Positions 8,243 through 16,806 of a stretch of DNA of 64,000 nt are shown here, piece by piece (the stretch's first letter is position 1; each line of letters opens with the position of its first letter). The translations under genes and the position numbers were made by a program. The stretch comes from Winogradskyella immobilis (lineage in GTDB: Bacteria > Bacteroidota > Bacteroidia > Flavobacteriales > Flavobacteriaceae): contig NZ_JAIQXX010000001.1 of assembly GCF_021887715.1 (NCBI RefSeq), positions 186,001 to 250,000 on the forward strand, in the 5' to 3' direction. The notes beneath the pieces were generated by a model, which made no database searches, was not told the origin of the DNA, and saw only the letters and a program-made list of their open reading frames with translations.

Positions 8243-9079
8243 ATGGCTAAGCAGCAAGGGCATAAAGGTAATGGTAAGTTGAGAAAGCAAGGAGGCGATG
8301 CACGTAAAGCACCTTTTGCAAAACGAAATACAGCTTTTAAAAAGAAATCTGCAACTAAGAAAACATCTAACTCAGATGAGATTCGTTTAAACAAGTATAT
8401 AGCTAATTCTGGGATATGCTCTCGTCGAGAAGCTGATGAGAATATTGCTATAGGTTTGGTTACTGTTAATGGCAAAGTCATTACAGAAATGGGTTATAAA
8501 GTAAAACGTACAGATGAAGTCCGTTTTGATGGAGCCCGAATTATACCTGAAGCAAAAACCTATGTATTGCTTAATAAACCAAAAGGTTTTGCGACAACAA
8601 CATCTGAAGGAAAAGGAAGAACAGTTATGGATTTAGTAGCTAATGCTACTACTGCTAATATAAAACCTATTGGCCGTTTAGGAAGAAACTCAACAGGGTT
8701 ATTATTGTTTACTAATGATGATGATATTGTTCAAAAATTCACTAATTCTAAAAATGGTGTAGCACGATTGTTTCATGTTGAACTGGATAAGAATTTAAAG
8801 TTTGAAGACTTTAAAAAAATTAGAGATGGCTTTAAAGTAGATGGAAAGCTTATTGCTGTTGAAGAAGCGAGTTATATTGAAGGAGCTTCTAAAAATGAAA
8901 TCGGAATTAAAATAAAGAACACAGGAAACACTATTCTTAGAACTATTTTTGACGAATTAAAATACGATATTTTAAAATTAGATTGTGTAACTATTGGTCA
9001 TTTGACTAAAAAAGATATTCCACGAGGACATTGGAAGCATTTAACCGAGCAAGAAGTTAACACGCTTAAAATGCTTTAA
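8243..9079 (+). CDS. RluB/RluF-family pseudouridine synthase-like protein lacking the catalytic Asp
   Basis: After a basic, low-complexity N-terminus of about 45 residues comes an S4 RNA-binding domain (RLNKYIANSGICSRREAD, VTVNGKVI) and then the RsuA/RluB-type catalytic domain (YVLLNKPKGFATT, HVELDK, IRTIFDEL-like end). These enzymes isomerise a uridine in rRNA. The catalytic motif, normally GRLDxxTxGLLL, reads GRLGRNSTGLLL here: codon 8681-8683 is GGA, so residue 147 is Gly where Asp would be expected. The start at 8243 (ATG) is preferred over the GTG one codon earlier. The tail overlaps the convergent transglutaminase-like gene by four bases. Confidence 0.88.
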   Translation: MAKQQGHKGNGKLRKQGGDARKAPFAKRNTAFKKKSATKKTSNSDEIRLNKYIANSGICSRREADENIAIGLVTVNGKVITEMGYKVKRTDEVRFDGARIIPEAKTYVLLNKPKGFATTTSEGKGRTVMDLVANATTANIKPIGRLGRNSTGLLLFTNDDDIVQKFTNSKNGVARLFHVELDKNLKFEDFKKIRDGFKVDGKLIAVEEASYIEGASKNEIGIKIKNTGNTILRTIFDELKYDILKLDCVTIGHLTKKDIPRGHWKHLTEQEVNTLKML

Positions 9080-10092
9080 ATTTTACTTTTTACTTTAAAA
9101 GTATACGTTGATATTAAATCATCTTTAATATAGAGATGGACATCATAAAACCCTGTTCTTTCAAAAATATGTTCTAATGTTAATTGTTGTTCTTTAATAG
9201 AAATTGATGTCGGTTTGGTTTTTAAAGAGCCAAAACCATCATCAATTAAAAAATGCACATCATTAGCACTTAAAGAACTTTTCAATACATAATCAAAGAC
9301 TATTTTTTGATTTTTAAGAATAATATTATGCATCTTCTCTGGTAAAATATGCACTTGTAAATGTTTATAAGCATTATTATAAATTAACGGAGATTCAGTA
9401 AATTCTTCAAACGAATAATCTGTATCTTCTAAGAGTAACCATTTCTTGTCTATAGGATAATGACTGATTGCAAACAGCTTTGGATCTGTTAAAAAATAAC
9501 CGCTATTAAAATTAAATGTAAAGAAGTTAGTTTCAGGATCAGGTATACCACTAGCCCATGTAGCATCACAGAAATACCATTTGCCATTAAGCTTAACTAC
9601 ATTCCAAGAATGATTAGGAGTATCTAGTTGATCTATGGTGGTGCTGACTTTTCCATAACCGTTAACAATTCTACAGTCTAAATTAGCAACTTTGGCGAGT
9701 TCTCTAATGATGTAGGCATAACCTGTACATATGGTTTTTTTATCTTCTGTAAGCGTATTAAAAAGGGTTTTATTAAATCGTTTGTTCCAAGATTCAAGCT
9801 TTTGAGCTTTGTCTTTAAAACGTCTTCTATTATACATGTTTTTGTTATAGAGAGAATAATCATTGGCTATGTTTGTAGATACCCACATGTAGATTGCTCT
9901 AAAACGCTCAACATCTGTGGTTAGGTTTAAAGTTAGTTGTTCTACTAATTTAGGTAAGTTATCTAAACTTTTAATATCACATTCTAAAGCATTGAGATCT
10001 GCTTTTTTAAAATCTATAGATTTAAAATCAGAGATTTGTGCATCAGTCTGTAATGCAATAAGAAAAAGCAATATATGTAACACGTTTTTCAT
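9076..10092 (-). CDS. Secreted transglutaminase-like domain protein
   Basis: The 338-residue protein begins with a signal peptide (hydrophobic segment ending ALQTDAQ). A transglutaminase/protease core follows with the expected triad Cys122 in TICTGYAY, His161 in NHSWNVV and Asp176 in FCDATWASG, the pattern of the KyphoScoliosis-peptidase-like group common in Bacteroidota. The C-terminal 130 residues form a strand-rich domain of unknown role. It probably acts in the periplasm on peptides or proteins; the substrate is unknown. It is convergent with the pseudouridine synthase-like gene. Confidence 0.88.
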   Translation of the reverse strand: MKNVLHILLFLIALQTDAQISDFKSIDFKKADLNALECDIKSLDNLPKLVEQLTLNLTTDVERFRAIYMWVSTNIANDYSLYNKNMYNRRRFKDKAQKLESWNKRFNKTLFNTLTEDKKTICTGYAYIIRELAKVANLDCRIVNGYGKVSTTIDQLDTPNHSWNVVKLNGKWYFCDATWASGIPDPETNFFTFNFNSGYFLTDPKLFAISHYPIDKKWLLLEDTDYSFEEFTESPLIYNNAYKHLQVHILPEKMHNIILKNQKIVFDYVLKSSLSANDVHFLIDDGFGSLKTKPTSISIKEQQLTLEHIFERTGFYDVHLYIKDDLISTYTFKVKSKI

Positions 10093-10151
10093 GTGTTTCT
10101 ATATATTGCTTTTTTATAAGAATACGTATGGTGAGTTATATGCACCTATAT

Positions 10152-10574
10152 TTATTGTTTTTTCTTAGTCTTAGGACGTTTAGATTTATATGGCTTTTCG
10201 GTATTTAAAGCACCAACAATTTCAATTAAATCTTCTAGCATAACTACTTTTACAGATGTTGTACTTGGTTGAATTTTAAATTCTTGTGTTTCATAACCAA
10301 TAAAAGTGAAAACTAAAGTATCTCCGTTACTTAATGCTCTTGGAAATGTAAATAGACCATCTTCATTAGAAGAAGTTCCAACGTTAGTACCTTTTAATAC
10401 AATCGTTACACCAGCTAATGGGCCAGCTTCATCACTAGTAGTACCTTTAATTGTTCTAGATTGTGTCGATTGTCCGTAGATAGGATTAAAAGCAATTAAT
10501 GCTATCATAAATAATCCAATAAAGCCAATAACTCGGCTAGATTTTTTTTGAGCTTGTGTTACTTGTGTGTTCAT
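10152..10574 (-). CDS. Small surface protein with carboxypeptidase-regulatory-like domain
   Basis: From the preferred ATG at 10574 the product is 140 residues: a basic start, a membrane or signal segment (VIGFIGLFMIALIAFNPIYGQ), and a single carboxypeptidase-regulatory-like (peptidase-associated) Ig-fold domain with AGPLAGVTIVLKGTNVGTSSNEDGLFTF and FIGYETQEFKI. This domain is normally the N-terminal plug extension of SusC-like TonB receptors; here it stands alone with a lysine/proline-rich tail (KPYKSKRPKTKKKQ). An in-frame codon at 10616 would add 14 residues of unlikely leader. Role unknown; attachment or envelope structure is a guess. Confidence 0.82.
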   Translation of the reverse strand: MNTQVTQAQKKSSRVIGFIGLFMIALIAFNPIYGQSTQSRTIKGTTSDEAGPLAGVTIVLKGTNVGTSSNEDGLFTFPRALSNGDTLVFTFIGYETQEFKIQPSTTSVKVVMLEDLIEIVGALNTEKPYKSKRPKTKKKQ

Positions 10575-10842
10575 AATAATATATTTTGTTTCTATCAAAT
10601 CTATTAGCAAACGCATTATTTTAAAACAGAAAATGAGTTAACACTGCTTTTTAATACGTAAGATGTATGTTTCAGTGAGTTAAAGTAATAATTAAAAAAT
10701 AGTTATTCAAACAAAAAGCAATACTTAACATTTAATAATTCTTATTTATAGATTTAAATAAGTCGAATTTATTAATTAATTTTTTTAGAAATTTATTTTC
10801 ATTTGTATCTTAGTCATACAATTAACTAACATAATTTAAGAT

Positions 10843-11139
10843 ATGAAAGATGCTCTTAAACGCGTTATAGTAGATTTTAAAAAACTGACTCCAGAGATTT
10901 TAGCTTTACTTGTAGCTAAATACCCAGATGGTTATGATGATAACAATATCATATCATTTAAAAATGCCAAAAACGAATTAATTGAAGCCGTAGAAGTCGT
11001 TACCGAAGACACAAAGTATTTAGTAAAAATAAGCTCTAAATTAGCTGCGACAATGTCTAATTATGATGAAGATAATCATGAAGATTTCGGAATTGATGTT
11101 ACAGAATCAGAACAAGCACCTGAAGCGCTTGAGGATTAA
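10843..11139 (+). CDS. Conserved small hypothetical protein
   Basis: The 98-residue acidic protein has a helical N-terminal half (LKRVIVDFKKLTPEILALLVAKYPDGY) and a strand-forming middle (EAVEVVTEDTKYLVKIS), ending in a Glu/Asp-rich tail. There is no signal peptide or membrane segment, so it is probably cytoplasmic. Coding-like composition and its isolated position on the plus strand between two minus-strand genes support a real gene. I recall similar short proteins in other flavobacteria but cannot name the family or role. Confidence 0.7.
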   Translation: MKDALKRVIVDFKKLTPEILALLVAKYPDGYDDNNIISFKNAKNELIEAVEVVTEDTKYLVKISSKLAATMSNYDEDNHEDFGIDVTESEQAPEALED

Positions 11140-11184
11140 AAAGGTATTGATTCTATGAATCTTGTGTAAGTATGTTATTAGGTT

Positions 11185-11895
11185 CTATTTTCTAATACTC
11201 CAAATTTCATGAATGGGTTGACCTTTACTAGATAATCCTTTATGATGCCAATGTCCATCTACTAATTCAAAATTAAAAGCTAGGCTTGCACCAACTCTAG
11301 ACTCGTCTCTAGAAAAGAATTCTATATGTTCTGTATAATCTCCATTCACTGTTGTGTAAGTTCCGCCTCCTGTTCCCATAAATTGTTTGGTTTCGGTATT
11401 ATAGGCAATCCATTGAAATCGAGTTCCAGATAAGATTTTCATAGTTTTTCTTGGACGATTAGTATCCATCTCTTGTATTTCTCCATTACGCTTTCGTCCA
11501 GAGATTAACCAAGCACCTTGTAGTTCTCCAGGAGTACCATTATCTATTCTGGTTAGCTTTAAATCACTACCAACAACTTCAATAGTATTATCAGTAATAA
11601 TAACTTTAAAACGTACTTCTGTACCAACACGCTCAGCATTATCTGTATGGAATTCTACTTTCTCAGTCATCATGTCTCCTTCTAATTTCCATGTGCCTCC
11701 ATTACTATGTATAAATTTTCCTGTTTTAGCATTATAGGTGGTGAGTACCTGATAACCTTCAGAAAAAATAACAACGCTTTTTAAAGGTTCGCCCGTTTCA
11801 GAAGTATGATAGCGTTCCCAGCCACCAATAACACTTTGTGCGTTAATAGTTAAACAAGAAAGAATAAAGATGAGTAAAAAAATGACATTTTTCAT
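11185..11895 (-). CDS. Secreted protein with two lipocalin-like repeats
   Basis: The start at 11895 puts a clear signal peptide (MKNVIFLLIF to INAQ) at the N-terminus; a further 12 upstream residues in frame are unlikely. The mature protein contains two similar halves of about 100 residues: GGWERYHTS...YNAKTGKF...GGTWKLEGD...EKVEFHTDNAERVGTEVRFK and GAWLISGRK...YNTETKQF...GGTYTTVNGDYTEHIEFFSRDESRVGASLAF. Each looks like a small lipocalin-type beta barrel, so the gene carries an internal duplication. Ligand and role are unknown. It lies 55 bases from the end of the neighbouring membrane protein gene, on the same strand. Confidence 0.78.
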   Translation of the reverse strand: MKNVIFLLIFILSCLTINAQSVIGGWERYHTSETGEPLKSVVIFSEGYQVLTTYNAKTGKFIHSNGGTWKLEGDMMTEKVEFHTDNAERVGTEVRFKVIITDNTIEVVGSDLKLTRIDNGTPGELQGAWLISGRKRNGEIQEMDTNRPRKTMKILSGTRFQWIAYNTETKQFMGTGGGTYTTVNGDYTEHIEFFSRDESRVGASLAFNFELVDGHWHHKGLSSKGQPIHEIWSIRK

Positions 11896-11984
11896 AGCGT
11901 TATAATTTGGTTTAAGAGATATATTAATCACACACTAATATACTGAATTACTATGATTTTAGTTTAGAGAACCAAAAACGGGGT

Positions 11985-13349
11985 TTATATTTTAATCTTC
12001 TTTTTTAGAAAGACTTCCCATATAAAAGCACTAAAAACAATGATATATTCTAGAGCAATAATCCATAAGTTTTCAGAATTGCTAGAATTAGAATAGGCCA
12101 AATAACTTAAGATAATCACAACACTCCATATTAGTGGAAAACGGTAGTTAGTAAAAAGACTCAAAACTAATAACGTGGCAATATACCATGGATGCACAGT
12201 TGTGCTTAAAAACAAATAGATGCCAAAAGCTAAAACTAGTGATGAAGTCAGTGTAGTAAGTTCTTTGTTTTTTCTGAAAAATGAAAAGCTAAGAATACAT
12301 ATTAAGCTAATAACAGGAAGGATTTTACCTATAATAGCAATTTCATTATAACCGGTAATTGCATAGCCTATTTCCCGCGCTAAATAATAGATACTGGCAT
12401 TAAATTCAAAATTACCAAACCAAAGTCCAACAGTTTTAGAGTAGTTATTTATAAATTCCATAGAGAAGAATGGAAGGAATAATGCTAATATGGTGGCACC
12501 AACTATGCTATAAAAAATAATTAAATTTAAAAGTCCACCTTTAACGGTATTACTCTTAGACAAAAACCACCAAAAGAATACAGGTAAAAACATCAGTGGT
12601 ATAAGTTTTACAGATATTGAACACGCTAAAACAACAGCTGCCCATTTAAAATAACCTTTATGTAACAGATAGAGACTCCATACTAAAAAGAAAACCATAA
12701 CACCTTCAAAATGAAGATTACCAGTAAGCTCTATAATTATAAAAGGATTTAAAATGTACCACCAAATTCTGCTAGATGGTAAACGTAGACGTTCTAAAAG
12801 TTTTTTTCCAAAATATAATGTACCTATATCTGCTGAAATAATAATAAGTCGCATTACAATAGCTGCACTCATAATACTTTTGCCACCAAATAAAGCGGCA
12901 ATGAAAAAGCACAATTGATTTAATGGCGGATAATTGGTAAAATGACCAGAACTTAAGCTGCCCATACCATTATAAAGTTCTTGAGCTTCATGTACTGGGA
13001 ATTGCCCGTTATTAATAAAAGAATCGGGTGTATAGAGATAAGGATTAAAACCTTCAAAAATCATACGACCATCCCATATAAAGCGATAAAAATCTTGAGA
13101 CAGATTAGGTATAGCATTAATAAAAAGGAATCTAAAGAGTATTGCGGATAATGCTAATATGCTAAAATTAAAACCAGCTATTTTTTTTAATTGAAATGCA
13201 AATGCAAATAATGCGATATAGAGAAGTATTAATTTAGTAATATCCGTTCGGACAAGGTCATATGCAAAAGACAGATACAATACACTGCTTAATGCCATAA
13301 AAAGTAATGGCATTTTATGGTATTTCAAAAACGTAGATTCTGAAGACAT
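11985..13349 (-). CDS. Polytopic membrane glycosyltransferase (mannosyltransferase/GT87-like)
   Basis: The 454-residue protein has about 11-12 hydrophobic helices. Conserved-looking loops include an early acidic stretch (LSQDFYRFIWDGRMIFEGFNPYLY), NYPPLNQLCFF and VHPWYIATL, the arrangement of polyprenol-phosphate-sugar-dependent GT-C mannosyltransferases (GT87/DUF2029 and archaeal-type relatives). The Asp pair in the first external loop is the likely catalytic site. A TACCTTTG -7 element lies only four bases upstream of the ATG, so the mRNA may be leaderless or translation may begin at Met12. Acceptor unknown; two GT2 genes, one DPM1-like, lie nearby and could supply its sugar donor. Confidence 0.82.
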   Translation of the reverse strand: MSSESTFLKYHKMPLLFMALSSVLYLSFAYDLVRTDITKLILLYIALFAFAFQLKKIAGFNFSILALSAILFRFLFINAIPNLSQDFYRFIWDGRMIFEGFNPYLYTPDSFINNGQFPVHEAQELYNGMGSLSSGHFTNYPPLNQLCFFIAALFGGKSIMSAAIVMRLIIISADIGTLYFGKKLLERLRLPSSRIWWYILNPFIIIELTGNLHFEGVMVFFLVWSLYLLHKGYFKWAAVVLACSISVKLIPLMFLPVFFWWFLSKSNTVKGGLLNLIIFYSIVGATILALFLPFFSMEFINNYSKTVGLWFGNFEFNASIYYLAREIGYAITGYNEIAIIGKILPVISLICILSFSFFRKNKELTTLTSSLVLAFGIYLFLSTTVHPWYIATLLVLSLFTNYRFPLIWSVVIILSYLAYSNSSNSENLWIIALEYIIVFSAFIWEVFLKKKIKI

Positions 13350-13353
13350 AAAT

Positions 13354-13361
13354 CAAAGGTA
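13354..13361 (-). promoter_or_regulatory. Bacteroidota -7 promoter element TACCTTTG (minus strand)
   Basis: Minus-strand TACCTTTG directly precedes the GT-C glycosyltransferase ATG with four bases between. With normal spacing to the transcription start, the transcript would begin at or just inside the start codon. Confidence 0.4.
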
Positions 13362-13435
13362 CTATTATTTAAAGTTGATGAATTGTAGAAAACAGAAAAA
13401 GATTCAATAAATTTAATGGATATTAATCCTTGTAA

Positions 13436-13864
13436 ATGAGTTTTTCTATTTACCATAACTTAGTCGTAAAGGCTAAAATAACTGACGTTTATAACGCAAT
13501 TTCACAACCTAAGCATTTAATAAACTGGTGGCCTTTGTATTGTAAAGGAATTCCTGAAAAAGGAGAAATCTATAACTTTAATTTTACAGATACTTATAAT
13601 TGGTTTGCTGAAGTAATAAGTTGTGAAACCAACAATCATATTTATTATAAGATGAAAGCATCTGACAAAGATTGGAACACAACCACGTTTGGGTTTGATT
13701 TAAAGGCAGAAAACAATACTATTACTATAGAATTTTGGCATAAGGATTGGCAAACATGTAATGCTGAATTTAAGCAATCATCTTATTGCTGGGCAATATT
13801 ACTTCAAGAGTTAAAAAATTATTTAGAAAAAGGAACTGTTATTTCGTTTGAAAATCGTGAATAA
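13436..13864 (+). CDS. SRPBCC (START-like) domain protein
   Basis: The 142-residue protein has the layout of the polyketide-cyclase/START-like SRPBCC fold: strand (IYHNLVVKAKITDVYNAIS), helix with the typical LINWWPLYCKG tryptophans, successive strands, and a long C-terminal helix (CWAILLQELKNYLEKG). Members bind hydrophobic ligands or act as Aha1-like co-chaperones; no ligand can be inferred. It is the only plus-strand gene between two minus-strand glycosyltransferase blocks and ends three bases from the convergent GT2 gene. Confidence 0.85.
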   Translation: MSFSIYHNLVVKAKITDVYNAISQPKHLINWWPLYCKGIPEKGEIYNFNFTDTYNWFAEVISCETNNHIYYKMKASDKDWNTTTFGFDLKAENNTITIEFWHKDWQTCNAEFKQSSYCWAILLQELKNYLEKGTVISFENRE

Positions 13865-13867
13865 GAT

Positions 13868-15358
13868 CTAAACTTTAGAGGCTAAAGATTTAAAGAACAC
13901 ATAACCAAAGCCTATAAATAACATAAGGTGAAAAGGGAATAACCCAAAGTCACCACCTTGATCACCAACAATAAATGCGCTATACAAACCAAATGCAAAA
14001 TAAACCATTAAAATACCTTCAACAATAACGTTAAGTGATAGTTTTTTACGTAAGTATTTATTGCCTTTCCAAGAATCTTTTAAAGTACTAATATTAAATT
14101 TTGGTGTACGTACAAACTCACTACGTTTACCAATATGTCCTTCAATAACTGCTATAGAATTATGTAGAGAAAAGCCCATAGCTATAGAGAAAAAAGTAAA
14201 AAACATGCCAATGTAGTTGAAGAATTTTTTAAAACCACTACCATAGATTTGGCGATACATAAACCAATAGCATACAAAGAATATAATAGTACTTACAACA
14301 AAGAAACTCATAAAGTAAAAGTACATTCTAAGGTGTGCGTATTCATTTTTAATATACAACATTGGAATGCTTAGAATAGCTACAGTAAATATGCTTAAAA
14401 ACATAGTACTATTTAGTAAATGCAGTAGACCGTGAATTTTAGTTTTTGCAGAAATGTTTTTAGATTTTATAACTTTCCAAAGCATTTTTCTAAAATTTTC
14501 TGCACCTCCTTTATTCCAACGGAATTGTTGAGATCTTGCTGCACTAATCACTACAGGAAGTTCAGCAGGAGTTTCAACATCTTCTAGATATTTAAATTCC
14601 CAGTTTTTTAGTTGTGCTCTGTAACTTAAGTCTAAATCTTCGGTAAGCGTATCACCTTCCCAATTACCTGCATCTATTATGCATTCTTTTCTCCAAACAC
14701 CAGCAGTTCCATTAAAGTTTATAAAATGGCCTTTACAGTTTCTCCCTACTTGTTCTAAAGTGAAATGCGCATCTAAAGCAAAAGCTTGTATTTTAGTTAA
14801 AAGCGAATAATTTCTATTAATATGGCCCCAACGTGTTTGTACAACACCAATTTTTTCATTTTTAAAAAATGGGATAGTGCGTTTTAACCAATTGGGTTGC
14901 GGTAAAAAATCTGCATCAAAAATAGCAATGAATTCTCCTTTTGCAATTTCTAAGCCTTCTTTTAAGGCACCAGCTTTAAAACCTGTACGATCTGTGCGAG
15001 TAATATGTGTAATATCTAATCCTGTTGCAGCAAGTTTTTTAACATGCTCACGCGTAGAATTTACAGTTTCATCTGTAGAATCGTCTAAGACTTGAATTTC
15101 TAATTTATTTTTAGGATAATCAATACGTGCTATATTCTCTAAAAGACGTTCCATAACATACATTTCATTATAGACAGGTAATTGTATGGTAACGTATGGA
15201 ATTTCTTCAGGGTTAGATAGATCAAAAGTTTTACAATTTTCGGATTTCTTTTTAGAAGACAAGTAGTTGACTAACAGGTTTAACTGTGCTAATGCATACA
15301 TAAAAATAAGTATGATGGCTACAGTGTAAACAATAATTATAATTGACTCAAAAATCAT
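13868..15358 (-). CDS. GT2 membrane glycosyltransferase (cellulose-synthase-like)
   Basis: The 496-residue protein has an N-terminal membrane helix, then a GT2 domain with PVYNE, VLDDSTDET, FDADFLP, the acceptor-base TEDLDLSYR and the QxxRW-type QQFRWNKG motif, followed by about four C-terminal membrane helices. This order (DD, DxD, TED, QxxRW) defines processive beta-glycosyltransferases such as cellulose or glucomannan synthases, acting from UDP- or GDP-sugar at the inner membrane. It is the last gene of the 19709-13868 operon and overlaps the DPM1-like gene by four bases. The product sugar is unknown. Confidence 0.92.
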   Translation of the reverse strand: MIFESIIIIVYTVAIILIFMYALAQLNLLVNYLSSKKKSENCKTFDLSNPEEIPYVTIQLPVYNEMYVMERLLENIARIDYPKNKLEIQVLDDSTDETVNSTREHVKKLAATGLDITHITRTDRTGFKAGALKEGLEIAKGEFIAIFDADFLPQPNWLKRTIPFFKNEKIGVVQTRWGHINRNYSLLTKIQAFALDAHFTLEQVGRNCKGHFINFNGTAGVWRKECIIDAGNWEGDTLTEDLDLSYRAQLKNWEFKYLEDVETPAELPVVISAARSQQFRWNKGGAENFRKMLWKVIKSKNISAKTKIHGLLHLLNSTMFLSIFTVAILSIPMLYIKNEYAHLRMYFYFMSFFVVSTIIFFVCYWFMYRQIYGSGFKKFFNYIGMFFTFFSIAMGFSLHNSIAVIEGHIGKRSEFVRTPKFNISTLKDSWKGNKYLRKKLSLNVIVEGILMVYFAFGLYSAFIVGDQGGDFGLFPFHLMLFIGFGYVFFKSLASKV

Positions 15359-16047
15359 TTCTTAAAACTATATTTAAAAATCCATGTTAGAATTTTTACG
15401 CCTGCAAAGATAGCACCTTTTACGGTTCCTGAAACTTTTGAGACACCAATTCTATTTCTGTAATTTACAGGCACTTCAACATAACTTAATTTTTGCTTCA
15501 ATGCTTTGAGTTGCATTTCTACAGTCCAACCATAAGTTTTGTCTTCCATTTTTAGATCTAAAAGGGAATTGTATTTAATAGCTCTAAACGGCCCTAAATC
15601 TGTAAATGTAGATCTAAACATTATCTTCATTAATGTAGTGGCTAACCAGTTCCCAAAGACTTGTGGTCCAGTCATAGAGCCATTTTCTCTTAATTTTTTA
15701 TCTCTAGCTCCGATAACAAAATTAATATCGTCTTCAATAATAGGTTTTACTATTTTGGTTAACTCCTCTGGGTAATCGCTATAATCGCCATCTAAAAACA
15801 CAATAATATCTGGCAGTTCTTTTTGTTCAGCAACGTATGTCATGCCTTTTAAACACGCAAAACCATAGCCGCGATTTGTTTCAGTTAAAACTGTTGCGCC
15901 AGCATTTTTTGCGTTAATTTCGGTATTATCATTAGAGTTATTATTAACTACAATAACTTCTTCAACAATTTTTGGAATATCATTGATGACATGTGTTATA
16001 GAATCGGCCTCATTATAAGCAGGGATGATTACTTTTATTTTGGTCAT
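15355..16047 (-). CDS. GT2 glycosyltransferase, dolichol-phosphate-mannose-synthase-like
   Basis: The 230-residue protein is a single GT2 domain with VIIPAYNEADSI, VVNNNSNDNT, FLDGDYSDYPEEL and the late GPFRAIKYNSL and YGWTVEMQLKAL blocks, as in DPM1/DPMS-like enzymes that load a sugar onto a polyprenyl phosphate. A short hydrophobic C-terminus may touch the membrane. It overlaps both neighbours by four bases (GT2 downstream, MORN-like gene upstream), so the three are translationally coupled. Such an enzyme could feed the GT-C protein at 11985-13349; this is inference. Confidence 0.9.
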   Translation of the reverse strand: MTKIKVIIPAYNEADSITHVINDIPKIVEEVIVVNNNSNDNTEINAKNAGATVLTETNRGYGFACLKGMTYVAEQKELPDIIVFLDGDYSDYPEELTKIVKPIIEDDINFVIGARDKKLRENGSMTGPQVFGNWLATTLMKIMFRSTFTDLGPFRAIKYNSLLDLKMEDKTYGWTVEMQLKALKQKLSYVEVPVNYRNRIGVSKVSGTVKGAIFAGVKILTWIFKYSFKK

Positions 16048-16805
16048 TTAAGGTCTGAGAATTTATTTTCTTTTTTAAATGTTGCGTAATCTGTCCACTC
16101 TTTTATTTTTTTGCCATTTTGGTATTTTTCTGCTTTTACTAATTTTTTGTTTTCGTAACGTAAACAATATCCGTTTTTTTGATCCCCTTTTATTTGGCAT
16201 TTGTGGTTAACAATATTCATATTGTCATAAAACAACCACCAATTATCCTTAACACCATTAACAAATCGGCCTTCGCTCTGTTTAGTGCCGTTACTGTTAA
16301 ACAATTTCCAATAATCTGTTTCTTTTCCTTTAGAAAATAATCCAGACTTATATAGTTTTCCGTTATCGTAATAAAATTCCCAGTACCTATTTTCTAGACC
16401 TGCTTTAAAATTCCCTTGTTTTTCTACAACACTATTTTTATAGAAGAATTTCCAAAAGCCAGTTTTTTTATTAGCATTATAATTGCCTTTAGATTTTACT
16501 TTACCATTATCATAAAAGGATACCCAATGTTCTGCTTTTTGATCAGCTTTAAAATTTCCTTTTTCTATAACAGCACCACTGGTATTATAAAACTCCCAAT
16601 AGGCTTCTTTTTTATCCTTTATGAAATGCCCTTTTTTTTGTTTTTCGCCATTGTTATGATAGAAAATCCAATAGTCAATTTTTTGATTATTCTCTAACCA
16701 ACCTTCGGATTTTACTTTACCATCATCGTAATATGTCCTATGGTATGTTTTCTGCCCAAATGCAGAAAAACTAAAACATAAAAATAAGATGGTTAAAAAG
16801 CGCAT
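16044..16805 (-). CDS. Secreted MORN-like (YwqK-type) repeat protein
   Basis: A signal peptide (MRFLTILFLCFSFSAFGQ) is followed by about eight repeats of roughly 23 residues with the pattern YWxFYxNNGxxxxxGxFxxxxK, for example DYWIFYHNNGEKQKKGHF and RYWEFYYDNGKLYKSGLF. These are variant MORN repeats of the YwqK type. Although such proteins are often labelled antitoxins, a secreted repeat protein between redox and glycosyltransferase genes is more likely an envelope scaffold. It lies one base after the polyferredoxin gene and overlaps the DPM1-like gene, so it belongs to the same operon. Confidence 0.88.
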   Translation of the reverse strand: MRFLTILFLCFSFSAFGQKTYHRTYYDDGKVKSEGWLENNQKIDYWIFYHNNGEKQKKGHFIKDKKEAYWEFYNTSGAVIEKGNFKADQKAEHWVSFYDNGKVKSKGNYNANKKTGFWKFFYKNSVVEKQGNFKAGLENRYWEFYYDNGKLYKSGLFSKGKETDYWKLFNSNGTKQSEGRFVNGVKDNWWLFYDNMNIVNHKCQIKGDQKNGYCLRYENKKLVKAEKYQNGKKIKEWTDYATFKKENKFSDLK

Positions 16806-16806
16806 T

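Noticed and set aside
16044..16805. Possible antitoxin of a YwqK-type toxin-antitoxin system
   Set aside because: The protein has a signal peptide and no small toxin gene is adjacent; the name reflects the repeat family only.
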